A stretch of 5,565 nt of DNA, taken from CAZMUD01 sp964569715. Lineage in GTDB: Bacteria; Chloroflexota; Dehalococcoidia; Dehalococcoidales; UBA2162. A program made the translations under genes and the position numbers. Position 1 is the first letter of the stretch, and each line of letters starts with the position of its first letter. The notes beneath the pieces were generated by a model. It had not been told where the DNA came from. It worked only from the letters and a program-made list of their open reading frames with translations, and did no database searches. Shown here piece after piece: positions 1-5,548 of this stretch. The stretch is taken from positions 1 through 5,565 of the forward strand of contig CAZMUD010000072.1 in assembly GCA_964569715.1 (NCBI GenBank). The letters run 5' to 3'.

Positions 1-31
1 AGGGGAAGGGGGATTAAGGGGGATGGGGTTA
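1..31 (+). repeat. G-rich interspersed repeat, copy A (truncated by window edge)
   Basis: Four G-runs of 4, 5, 5 and 4 bases are separated by AA, ATTAA and AT. The stretch aligns with 2550-2578 at 26 of 29 ungapped columns, with two single-base gaps. In that other copy the same sequence is the right arm of a palindrome and what follows it, so the left arm here probably lies just outside the window. It ends 51 bases before the peptidase start codon, in the same orientation as the copy upstream of the formyltransferase-like gene. The G-run pattern fits a four-tetrad quadruplex. Function is unknown. The remaining bases up to 82 are AT-rich, with no convincing paired -35/-10. Confidence 0.6.
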
Positions 32-82
32 TAAAATAATCTCAAAGATGCTTTAAAAAATAGATGACGGTAGTATGAAAAA

Positions 83-1159
83 ATGAGTCTGAACACAGCT
101 AACCGACTAAAAAGACTGCGCCAAGACCTGGCTGAAAAAGAGATTGATGGCATTTTTGTCTCACAACCAGAGAACAGGTATTACCTTTCCGGCTTTGATG
201 GTTCGGCTGGATACCTGTTGATTACATCACAAAATACAGTTTTAGCCACCGACTTTCGCTACATAGAGCAAGCCAGGACGCAAGCCCCCGACTACCAGAT
301 TTTTCAGATAACTAATAATGTGCCAGACTGGTTTCCACGGCTGGTAGCTGAGCTAAACTTGAACAGATTAGGCTTCGAAGCCGGACATATTACCTTTGCC
401 ATGCATCGACAGCTATCTGATTTACTGAATAAAGCTCAGTCCCGGCTCAAGCTTGTCCCTGTAGATGGACTGGTAGAGTCACTCCGGGCGATAAAAGAGC
501 CTGAAGAAATCGAACTTATTACCAAAGCTGCAGAAACAACCGATACAGCTTTTGAATATATCAAAGACGTGGTTCAGGTCGGTATGACCGAAGCAGAAGT
601 AGCCTGGGAGATAGAGAAATTCCTGCGTCAGAACGGTAGCCAGGCGCTACCCTTTGATATTATTGTTGCCTCAGGCCCAAATTCTGCCCTACCCCATGCC
701 AAGCCTTCTCAACGCCAAATCAATTCCGGGGAGCCGGTATTAATTGATATTGGAGCCAGGTTTGAGGGTTACTCCAGCGACCTAAGCCGCACCATTTGCC
801 TTGGCGTGCCGGATGATGCCTTCAACAAGGTGTATGATACTGTTCTTGGGGCACAGCTAGCAGCTATGGCTATAATTAAGGAAGGTATGAGCGGTGATGA
901 GGCTGACAGTTTGGCAAGGACAGTCATTGAACAGGCAGGCTATGGTGAAGCCTTTGGTCATGCTCTGGGCCATGGTGTAGGGCTAGCCCCACACGAACAG
1001 CCACGCCTTGGGCCGAATTCAACCGAGCTACTTAGCTCAGGCATGGTGTTCACTATTGAGCCCGGTATCTACCTTGCCAGCTGGGGAGGGGTGAGGATTG
1101 AGGATTTAGTAGTGATGGAAAATGGTAAAATCAGGGTGCTCTCAAAAGCCAAAAAATAA
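83..1159 (+). CDS. M24B metallopeptidase, Xaa-Pro aminopeptidase/dipeptidase family
   Basis: Predicted cytosolic enzyme that removes residues next to proline from peptide N-termini (aminopeptidase P type) or splits Xaa-Pro dipeptides (PepQ type). Residues 1 to about 130 form a creatinase-type N-terminal domain and about 140-358 the pita-bread catalytic domain. All five metal ligands expected from E. coli PepP are visible: D222 (IDIG), D233 (SSDLSR), H297 (GHGVG), E326 (IEPG) and E340 (RIED). The conserved histidines H205, H293 and H304 are also present. Length (358 aa) is normal for the short bacterial form. The frame has a stop at 71-73, so ATG 83 is the first usable start; its ribosome binding site is weak (GACGGTAG). 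It lies 18 bases upstream of efp, a common bacterial pairing (for example yqhT-efp in Bacillus). Sequence alone does not separate PepP from PepQ activity, so no symbol is given. Confidence 0.93.
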   Translation: MSLNTANRLKRLRQDLAEKEIDGIFVSQPENRYYLSGFDGSAGYLLITSQNTVLATDFRYIEQARTQAPDYQIFQITNNVPDWFPRLVAELNLNRLGFEAGHITFAMHRQLSDLLNKAQSRLKLVPVDGLVESLRAIKEPEEIELITKAAETTDTAFEYIKDVVQVGMTEAEVAWEIEKFLRQNGSQALPFDIIVASGPNSALPHAKPSQRQINSGEPVLIDIGARFEGYSSDLSRTICLGVPDDAFNKVYDTVLGAQLAAMAIIKEGMSGDEADSLARTVIEQAGYGEAFGHALGHGVGLAPHEQPRLGPNSTELLSSGMVFTIEPGIYLASWGGVRIEDLVVMENGKIRVLSKAKK

Positions 1160-1177
1160 ACACTACTGGAGTCAAAT

Positions 1178-1735
1178 ATGATAAGCGGCAGTGAGCTAAG
1201 AAAGGGAGTTATTATTGAACTGGACGACAAGCTATACCAGGTTATCGACTACCGGCATATTAAGATGAAGCGCACCGCCCTGGCTCGGGTAAAGCTTCGT
1301 GACATTCGGGCTGGCCACACTATCGAGCAAAGCTTTCAATCAGACCAGAAATTCACCCGGGCACGTCTTGACTTTCGGGGTATGCAGTACCTCTATAATG
1401 ATGGGGATTTGTATTACTTTATGGATGAGGAAAACTTCGAGCAGATGCCTCTTAATGCCAGCCAGCTAGGTGATGCCATTAACTACCTGAAAGAAGGTAT
1501 GTCTCTACAGGTATCTAGTTACAAAGGTGAAATGGTGGGTATTGAGATGCCCATCACTGTTGAACTTCAGGTAGCTGATACCGGCCCTGGTTTTAAAGGG
1601 GACACCACCACCGCCGGCAATAAACCAGCTACGCTGGAGACTGGCATTACAATCCAGGTCCCCCTGTTCGTCAACAAGGGAGACATTATCAAGGTTGATA
1701 CTCGCGACGGCAGCTACCTGGAGAGGGCCTCTTAA
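1178..1735 (+). CDS. efp: Translation elongation factor P
   Basis: EF-P binds between the ribosomal P and E sites and relieves stalling at consecutive prolines. The 185-aa length and three-domain layout are standard: a KOW-like domain about 1-65, an OB domain about 66-128 containing YLYNDGDLYYFMD, and a C-terminal OB domain about 129-185. The family signature is present as K149-P-A-T-L-E-T-G ... V161-P-L-F-V-N-K-G168. ATG 1178 has a GGAG at 1168-1171, six bases upstream. The domain I tip loop, which enters the peptidyl transferase centre and is post-translationally modified in several bacteria, reads H27-I-K-M-K31-R-T-A. It is one residue shorter than E. coli VKPGKGQA and has lost both glycines. 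K31 or R32 would be the tip residue. No recognisable EF-P modification enzyme is in the window. It is probably co-transcribed with the upstream peptidase. Confidence 0.97.
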   Translation: MISGSELRKGVIIELDDKLYQVIDYRHIKMKRTALARVKLRDIRAGHTIEQSFQSDQKFTRARLDFRGMQYLYNDGDLYYFMDEENFEQMPLNASQLGDAINYLKEGMSLQVSSYKGEMVGIEMPITVELQVADTGPGFKGDTTTAGNKPATLETGITIQVPLFVNKGDIIKVDTRDGSYLERAS

Positions 1736-1809
1736 ACTAACAATGGCTACCCGGGAGGGTTACTTAAAATTGAGACTGGTAGCAATAGATAGCTGGAAAG
1801 TTTGAAAAA

Positions 1810-2463
1810 TTGACTAAATTGCTGAAGGCTGACTTTCATATTCACACCAAATATTCAATGGATTGCAATACATCTCTAGAGGATATAATCAGCCGCTGTC
1901 TGGAGACCGGGATTAACTGCATTGCCATAGCTGACCACGGTACTATCGAGGGTGCCTTAAAGATGCAAAACTTAGCTCCCTTCCCGGTCATTGTGGCCGA
2001 GGAAATTCTAACCCCTCATGGCGAGATAATGGGTATGTTTCTTAAAGAAGGCATACCCAGCGGTCTGTCTGTTGAGCAAGTAATGTCCCGCATCAAGGCT
2101 CAAGGCGCTCTGGTATCTCTACCCCACCCCTTTGACCCATTCAGAGGACTCAGACTAGACAGCAAGAGATTAAAAGAGCTGGCGGAGCAGCTTGATATTA
2201 TAGAAGTGTTTAATGCCAGAAGCCTTCTTCGTCGAGATTCAGCAAAGGCACGAGCTTTTGCTAAGAAATATGACATCCCTGAAACTGCCGGCAGCGATGC
2301 CCATACTCTTAACGAAATAGGCAATACCTATGTAGAGATGCCTGAATTTAACGGTAAGGACGACTTTCTCCAAGCTTTGAGAAAGGGCACGATTTCCAGA
2401 CACAGGTCAAGTCCCTTGGTTCACTTTAGCAGCATTTGGACAAGACTAAAAAAGTCATTCTAA
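1810..2463 (+). CDS. PHP-domain metal-dependent phosphoesterase
   Basis: A stand-alone PHP (polymerase and histidinol phosphatase) protein of 217 aa, predicted to be a cytosolic metal-dependent phosphoesterase of unknown substrate. The metal-binding motifs appear in order: H10-x-H12 in DFHIHTKYS, D18, D42-H43 (ADH), E64/E65 (VAEE), H106 (LPHPFD) and D163-A-H165 (GSDAH). The tail from IEVFNAR (131-137) to GSDAHTLNEIG (161-171) resembles the PHP-associated C-terminal region found in these small proteins. The set of ligands looks complete, so an active enzyme is likely. The start is TTG at 1810: an in-frame stop at 1786-1788 lies just upstream, no ATG or GTG is available before the motif, and only a weak GGAAAG precedes it. 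TTG 1819 is an alternative. It sits 74 bases after efp, with no clear promoter or terminator between, so read-through is possible. Confidence 0.88.
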   Translation: MTKLLKADFHIHTKYSMDCNTSLEDIISRCLETGINCIAIADHGTIEGALKMQNLAPFPVIVAEEILTPHGEIMGMFLKEGIPSGLSVEQVMSRIKAQGALVSLPHPFDPFRGLRLDSKRLKELAEQLDIIEVFNARSLLRRDSAKARAFAKKYDIPETAGSDAHTLNEIGNTYVEMPEFNGKDDFLQALRKGTISRHRSSPLVHFSSIWTRLKKSF

Positions 2464-2500
2464 CTCTTCTTTGAAGGAGAAAGATACAAAAGGAGAGTCA

Positions 2501-2521
2501 AAGAGGGGCGAAGCCCCTCTT
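2501..2521. repeat. Perfect 9-bp stem with GAA loop
   Basis: Arms AAGAGGGGC (2501-2509) and GCCCCTCTT (2513-2521) are exact reverse complements around a GAA loop. The tip GCGAAGC is known to form an exceptionally stable mini-hairpin. On the + strand it is followed by AAGAAAAAT, not a T-run, and on the minus strand by TGACTC, so it lacks the tail of an intrinsic terminator in either direction. It lies 38 bases after the PHP gene stop. It is more likely part of a dispersed intergenic repeat or an RNA-stabilising stem at a 3' end. Confidence 0.7.
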
Positions 2522-2533
2522 AAGAAAAATCTT

Positions 2534-2560
2534 CCCCTTCCCCTTACTAAGGGGAAGGGG
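2534..2560. repeat. Perfect 27-base palindrome, C-rich then G-rich
   Basis: CCCCTTCCCCTTA (2534-2546) and TAAGGGGAAGGGG (2548-2560) are exact reverse complements around a single C at 2547. As a hairpin it would give 12 bp with an ACT loop. The right arm also opens G-rich repeat copy B, so hairpin and quadruplex folds would compete. No T-run follows on the + strand. On the minus strand AAGATTTTT follows the stem, so it could act as a weak terminator for minus-strand transcription, but no minus-strand gene is seen here. Confidence 0.75.
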
Positions 2561-2578
2561 ATACAGGGGATAGGGTTA
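2550..2578 (+). repeat. G-rich interspersed repeat, copy B
   Basis: Aligns with positions 1-31 at 26 of 29 ungapped columns. The G-runs are 4, 4, 4 and 3 bases, separated by AA, ATACA and ATA, which meets the usual pattern for a three-tetrad quadruplex. Its left portion is the right arm of the 2534-2560 palindrome. It ends 25 bases before the annotated start of the formyltransferase-like gene. Confidence 0.6.
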
Positions 2579-2594
2579 CCTAATAAAAATAAAT

Positions 2595-2612
2595 ATTAAG
2601 GGGGTGAGGTTA
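2595..2612 (+). repeat. Partial third copy of the G-rich repeat, overlapping a gene start
   Basis: ATTAAGGGGG (2595-2604) is identical to positions 13-22. The following TGAGGTTA matches ATGGGGTTA (23-31) apart from one gap and one mismatch. The segment GGGGGTGA (2600-2607) is also close to the consensus ribosome binding site AGGAGGTGA, and it contains the GTG at 2604 chosen as the start of the next gene. The 13 bases 2598-2610 recur exactly at 3442-3454, just before the HAD gene, where they serve as a ribosome binding site. Confidence 0.45.
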
Positions 2613-3464
2613 ATTAATCCCTATAAGCTTGGCTGGTTTTCCACAGGTAGAGACGAAGCTGCCAGAGACCTGCTAACAGTGGTAAACAGCAGCATCAAGC
2701 GGGGAGAGATTGAGGCTGAGATAGCCTTTGTTTTCTGCACCCGTGAGCCTGGTGAATCAAAAGAGAGCGATTCATTCATTAAACTGGTTGAGGATTATCA
2801 TATTCCTCTGGTCTGTTTTTCTTATCAGAAATACAAGAAGGCGAGGGGTGGGCACAATCCTAGACCTTCTGAACCCATGCCACAGTGGCGACTGGACTAC
2901 GATAGAGAGGTGATGAAGCGACTAGAGGACTTCCATCCCGACCTGTGTGTGCTTGCCGGTTATATGCTAATTGTTGGCAAAGAGATGTGCCAAAGGTATA
3001 ATATGATTAACCTTCACCCAGCGGCTCCGGGCGGTCCCGTTGGAACCTGGCAGGAGGTTATCTGGCAGCTAATTGATAGCAAGGCTAAGAAGACAGGGGT
3101 GTTAATGAATCTGGTAACCCCTGAGCTGGACAAAGGACCACCGGTAGCCTACTGCACCTTCTCTATCAGGGGTGAACCATTTGACAGATACTGGCAGGAG
3201 ATAGAGGGACATCCTCTTGCAGAGATTCAAGAGAAGCAAGGCAAGAACAATCCCCTGTTCAAGCTCATCCGTCAACACGGATTGGCCAGGGAATTCCCCC
3301 TAATAATATCTACCCTCAAGGCTTTTAGCCAGGGTAAAATTAAGATAACCGCCGACAAAAAAGTCGTTGATTCCAAGGGGAAACCCATAAAAGGATATAA
3401 TCTGACCGATGAGATAGACTGGCAAGTAAAAGGGAAGATTGAAGGGGGTGAGGTAGATAAATAA
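2604..3464 (+). CDS. Formyltransferase-like protein (PurN/folate formyltransferase fold)
   Basis: A 286-aa protein related to 10-formyltetrahydrofolate-dependent formyltransferases. The catalytic triad of E. coli PurN (N106, H108, D144) is matched by N136 and H138 in INLHP and D176 in PELDKGP. LAGYMLI (118-124) matches the folate-site LAGFMRI, with Leu replacing Arg. The glycinamide-ribonucleotide phosphate loop (GNGSN in PurN) is replaced by STGRDEAA (13-20), and PurN's SLLP after the catalytic His is AAPGG. Residues about 190-230 are an extra segment before a PurN-like FPLIISTLKAFSQGKIKI (231-248). It is longer than PurN (about 210 aa) and probably acts on another amine, which is inference. 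The start is uncertain: GTG 2604 lies inside the Shine-Dalgarno-like GGGGGTGA, and ATT 2613 in the same frame is better spaced. The first in-frame Met after it is residue 92. It overlaps the HAD gene by one base, so the two are probably translationally coupled. Confidence 0.8.
   Translation: MRLINPYKLGWFSTGRDEAARDLLTVVNSSIKRGEIEAEIAFVFCTREPGESKESDSFIKLVEDYHIPLVCFSYQKYKKARGGHNPRPSEPMPQWRLDYDREVMKRLEDFHPDLCVLAGYMLIVGKEMCQRYNMINLHPAAPGGPVGTWQEVIWQLIDSKAKKTGVLMNLVTPELDKGPPVAYCTFSIRGEPFDRYWQEIEGHPLAEIQEKQGKNNPLFKLIRQHGLAREFPLIISTLKAFSQGKIKITADKKVVDSKGKPIKGYNLTDEIDWQVKGKIEGGEVDK
3442..3454 (+). promoter_or_regulatory. Strong ribosome binding site for the HAD gene
   Basis: AAGGGGGTGAGGT holds GGGGGTGA, one mismatch from AGGAGGTGA. 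It lies inside the 3' end of the formyltransferase-like gene, with its last base nine bases before ATG 3464. The same 13 bases occur at 2598-2610. Confidence 0.65.
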
Positions 3465-4456
3465 TGGCAAACTTTATAGCCTTTGACCTTGAAGGACCGC
3501 TATCGCCTCAAGATAACGCCTACGAGTTAATGAAGCTATTTCCCAATGGCGACAAGATTTTTGAGGTTATCAGCCGCTACGATGACCTGCTGACACTGGA
3601 AGAAAGAGAGGGCTATGAGCCTGGAGATACCCTGGCTCTTATAGTCCCTTTCTTAATCCTCCACAACATTTCGGAGGCTGATATTGCCAGCCTGGCCGTT
3701 AAAGCTACTCTAACCGGCGGCGCGGCTGACCTGATTTCTCGGCTTGAGGCCAGCGGTTGGAAGATATTTTGCATAACCACCACCTATGAACAATATGCTA
3801 TCCATATCACCCAAAAGCTGGGTATCTATTCCCATAAGGTTGCCTGCACACTATTCCCTCTAGACAAATTCCATAAGACATTATGTAAAGAAGACTCTGA
3901 GTTGTTACAGCAGGCTGAGGAAGAAATACTGACCATGCGCCCGGTTGCTGATGATGACCGGATTAAGCAGAGCCTGGATTATTTCTTCTGGGAGAAGCTG
4001 CCAGCCACTGAGCTAGGCACAGCAATAAGCGAGGTAAAGCCGGTTGGCGGACGGCGCAAGGTAGCTACCTTAAACAGATTTGCTGAGGCTCATAACCAGC
4101 CTTTATCCAAATGGGTAGTGGTGGGCGATAGCATTACCGATTCCAGAATGCTCCAGGCAGTAGAGGAGGCAGGGGGACTAGCCATCGCCTTTAACGCCAA
4201 CGAGTATGCCCTGCCCTACTCAACTATGAGCCTGGCTTCCACATTCATCAGCGACCTGACCGAGGTGCTTCAAGCATGGCAAAAAGGTCAGCGAAAAGGG
4301 ATAGAAAAAACAGTAAAGGAGCAAGAGAAAACCGGGGGTGCAGGGGATAGGGGTCACTTTCACTGGCTATCCGGTAGAGAGAACATAGACGAAGTCATTG
4401 AGATTCACAAGAGAATAAGGCGCCTGGTCAGAGAGGAAGCTGGCAAGCTGGGGTAA
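3464..4456 (+). CDS. HAD-superfamily hydrolase, related to methanogen EhaR
   Basis: A 330-aa HAD-fold protein, probably a cytosolic phosphatase. Motif I is D8-L-E10-G-P: the nucleophile Asp is present, but the usual second Asp is Glu, as in enolase-phosphatase E1 (DxEGT). Motif II is T105-T107 (ITTTYEQ), motif III probably K192 or K199, and motif IV G221-D-S-I-T-D226. A long helical cap fits residues about 15-90, with a further insert at about 130-185. The opening FDLEGPLSPQDNAYEL recalls the archaeal family that includes EhaR of the Eha energy-converting hydrogenase operon. That assignment is from memory and no hydrogenase gene is visible here. The start is ATG 3464 in a TAATG overlap with the upstream stop, preceded by a strong ribosome binding site. 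The C-terminal 50 residues are basic and helical, and include a Gly-rich TGGAGDRG (290-297) encoded by a G-rich repeat-like stretch. The substrate is unknown. Confidence 0.82.
   Translation: MANFIAFDLEGPLSPQDNAYELMKLFPNGDKIFEVISRYDDLLTLEEREGYEPGDTLALIVPFLILHNISEADIASLAVKATLTGGAADLISRLEASGWKIFCITTTYEQYAIHITQKLGIYSHKVACTLFPLDKFHKTLCKEDSELLQQAEEEILTMRPVADDDRIKQSLDYFFWEKLPATELGTAISEVKPVGGRRKVATLNRFAEAHNQPLSKWVVVGDSITDSRMLQAVEEAGGLAIAFNANEYALPYSTMSLASTFISDLTEVLQAWQKGQRKGIEKTVKEQEKTGGAGDRGHFHWLSGRENIDEVIEIHKRIRRLVREEAGKLG
4334..4352 (+). repeat. Repeat-like G-rich stretch inside the HAD coding sequence
   Basis: These 19 bases match 2557-2575 of repeat copy B at 17 positions, including an exact 12-base CAGGGGATAGGG (4341-4352). 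It encodes Gly-rich residues near the C-terminus of the HAD protein. It is either a remnant of a repeat insertion or chance in G-rich sequence. Confidence 0.3.
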
Positions 4457-4469
4457 ATTTAAGTATAAT
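4440..4469 (+). promoter_or_regulatory. Possible sigma-70-type promoter for the PfkB kinase gene
   Basis: A perfect TATAAT lies at 4464-4469. A four-of-six -35 match, CTGGCA, is at 4440-4445, 18 bases upstream. Transcription would start near 4476, just before GGAGGG (4478-4483) and ATG 4493, giving a short leader. The -35 lies in the end of the HAD gene. It would allow the kinase to be expressed apart from the upstream pair. Confidence 0.4.
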
Positions 4470-4492
4470 GAGATTACGGAGGGCTGAGACTC

Positions 4493-5548
4493 ATGGACTC
4501 AGTAAGAATGGTAGGCTTCGGGGCGATGAACCTGGATGAACTATATCAGGTACCGAGTGTTCTAGCTGATCACGAAACTACCATAGAGAGTCATCAATTT
4601 ATGCCAGGAGGTTCAGCAGCAAATACGATATATGGGTTAGCCAAGTTGGGTATTAGCACTAGCTTCATAGGAGCAGTTGGCGACGATGAAGCAGGTAAGT
4701 TACTTCTTCAGGATTTTAGAAATGTCAGGATTGATACTAGCCAAATAAAAGTCAAGGAACGTGAAAAGAGTGGTTTAGCGCTTGGCCTGACAGATCAAAA
4801 GGGTAATAGGGCTTTATACATAGAGCCAGGAGCAAACAAACTTTTAACGAAAGAGGACATTAGTTTAGAACATGTAGTGAAAGCAGAGTTAATACATCTC
4901 TCATCATTCGTCGATGACAGGCAATTTGAGCTACAAAAGTGGGTTGTGAGTAACCTTCCTCAGTCTGTCAAGATTAGTTTCACACCTGGAGCAATATATA
5001 CAAGAAAAGGAACAGATGTTCTCACTCCGATTCTAGCAAGAACACACATCCTGTTCACTAACGAAAGTGAGATAAAAAAACTTGCGAATACGAAGTTTTT
5101 TACAGTTGGAGCAAAACACTTCCTAGACGAGGGTTGCCAGATTGTTATCGTTACTTTAGGGCGCGGGACAATCCAAAAAATAAACACAAGTCAACTAATG
5201 TTCGAGTTTGTCCGCCGTCCTAAAATACTATCAACATACGATATGTCTGAATACATAGCCAACGAGAATGAGACTGAACTTAGATTCGCCAGCTATGTGG
5301 CAGATGCCAACAATGAATATATTATTGAATCAAAACCAGGGCACAGGGAAGACACCACTGGTGCCGGTGATGCTTTTGCTACCGGATTTCTCTATGGCCT
5401 ACTCAAAGAGAAGAGTCCCGAAGAGTGCGTACGCCTGGGAGACATCGTAGCTCAATTTTCCATTGCCAAAATAGGAGCAAGACAAGGTCTACCTGCCCTT
5501 AATGAACTGTCCCAACGCTACCGAGAGCTTTATGATAAGGGGTTATGA
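4493..5548 (+). CDS. PfkB/ribokinase-family carbohydrate or nucleoside kinase
   Basis: A 351-aa ATP-dependent kinase of the ribokinase fold, predicted to phosphorylate a sugar, nucleoside or similar hydroxyl compound in the cytosol. The N-terminal substrate signature is visible as P38-G-G-S-A-A-N-T45 followed by FIGAVGDD (58-65). TLGRGT is at 221-226, and the C-terminal ATP/anion-hole signature D287-T-T-G-A-G-D-A-F295 has catalytic base D293. About 60 residues separate TLGRGT from DTTGAGD, longer than the family's usual 25-35, so residues about 230-275 look like an insertion. ATG 4493 follows GGAGGG (4478-4483) by nine bases; ATG 4508 is an alternative. By hand count, 4681-5340 is about 39% GC while 5341-5460 is about 52%, and the HAD gene samples at 53%. 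This suggests a foreign or mosaic origin. Substrate cannot be read from the sequence. Confidence 0.88.
   Translation: MDSVRMVGFGAMNLDELYQVPSVLADHETTIESHQFMPGGSAANTIYGLAKLGISTSFIGAVGDDEAGKLLLQDFRNVRIDTSQIKVKEREKSGLALGLTDQKGNRALYIEPGANKLLTKEDISLEHVVKAELIHLSSFVDDRQFELQKWVVSNLPQSVKISFTPGAIYTRKGTDVLTPILARTHILFTNESEIKKLANTKFFTVGAKHFLDEGCQIVIVTLGRGTIQKINTSQLMFEFVRRPKILSTYDMSEYIANENETELRFASYVADANNEYIIESKPGHREDTTGAGDAFATGFLYGLLKEKSPEECVRLGDIVAQFSIAKIGARQGLPALNELSQRYRELYDKGL

Noticed and set aside
29..40. TATAAA/TAAAAT-like -10 sequence upstream of the peptidase gene
   Set aside because: The expected -35 position is occupied by G-runs of the repeat and has no TTGACA-like sequence.
64..78. Tiny ATG...TGA frame just before the peptidase start, as a leader peptide
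   Set aside because: Only four codons with no ribosome binding site; likely chance.
1746..1783. GCTACC (1746-1751) and GGTAGC (1778-1783) as a terminator after efp
   Set aside because: Only six pairs across a 26-base loop with no T-run. The CCCGGG inside is too short to matter.
2100..2324. Minus-strand open frame opposite the PHP gene
   Set aside because: It lies wholly antisense to a gene with complete PHP motifs, has no recognisable domain, and is Ser/Arg/Leu-rich in the manner of shadow frames.
2501..2560. Tandem hairpins as a + strand intrinsic terminator for the PHP gene
   Set aside because: Neither stem is followed by a T-run on the + strand; AAGAAAAAT follows the first and ATACAGGGG the second.
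2534..2578. CRISPR-type repeat array
   Set aside because: The repeated units are simple G/C-run tracts without regular spacers or constant unit length.
4960..5187. Minus-strand open frame opposite the kinase gene
   Set aside because: Antisense to a conserved kinase sequence; no motif and no ribosome binding evidence.
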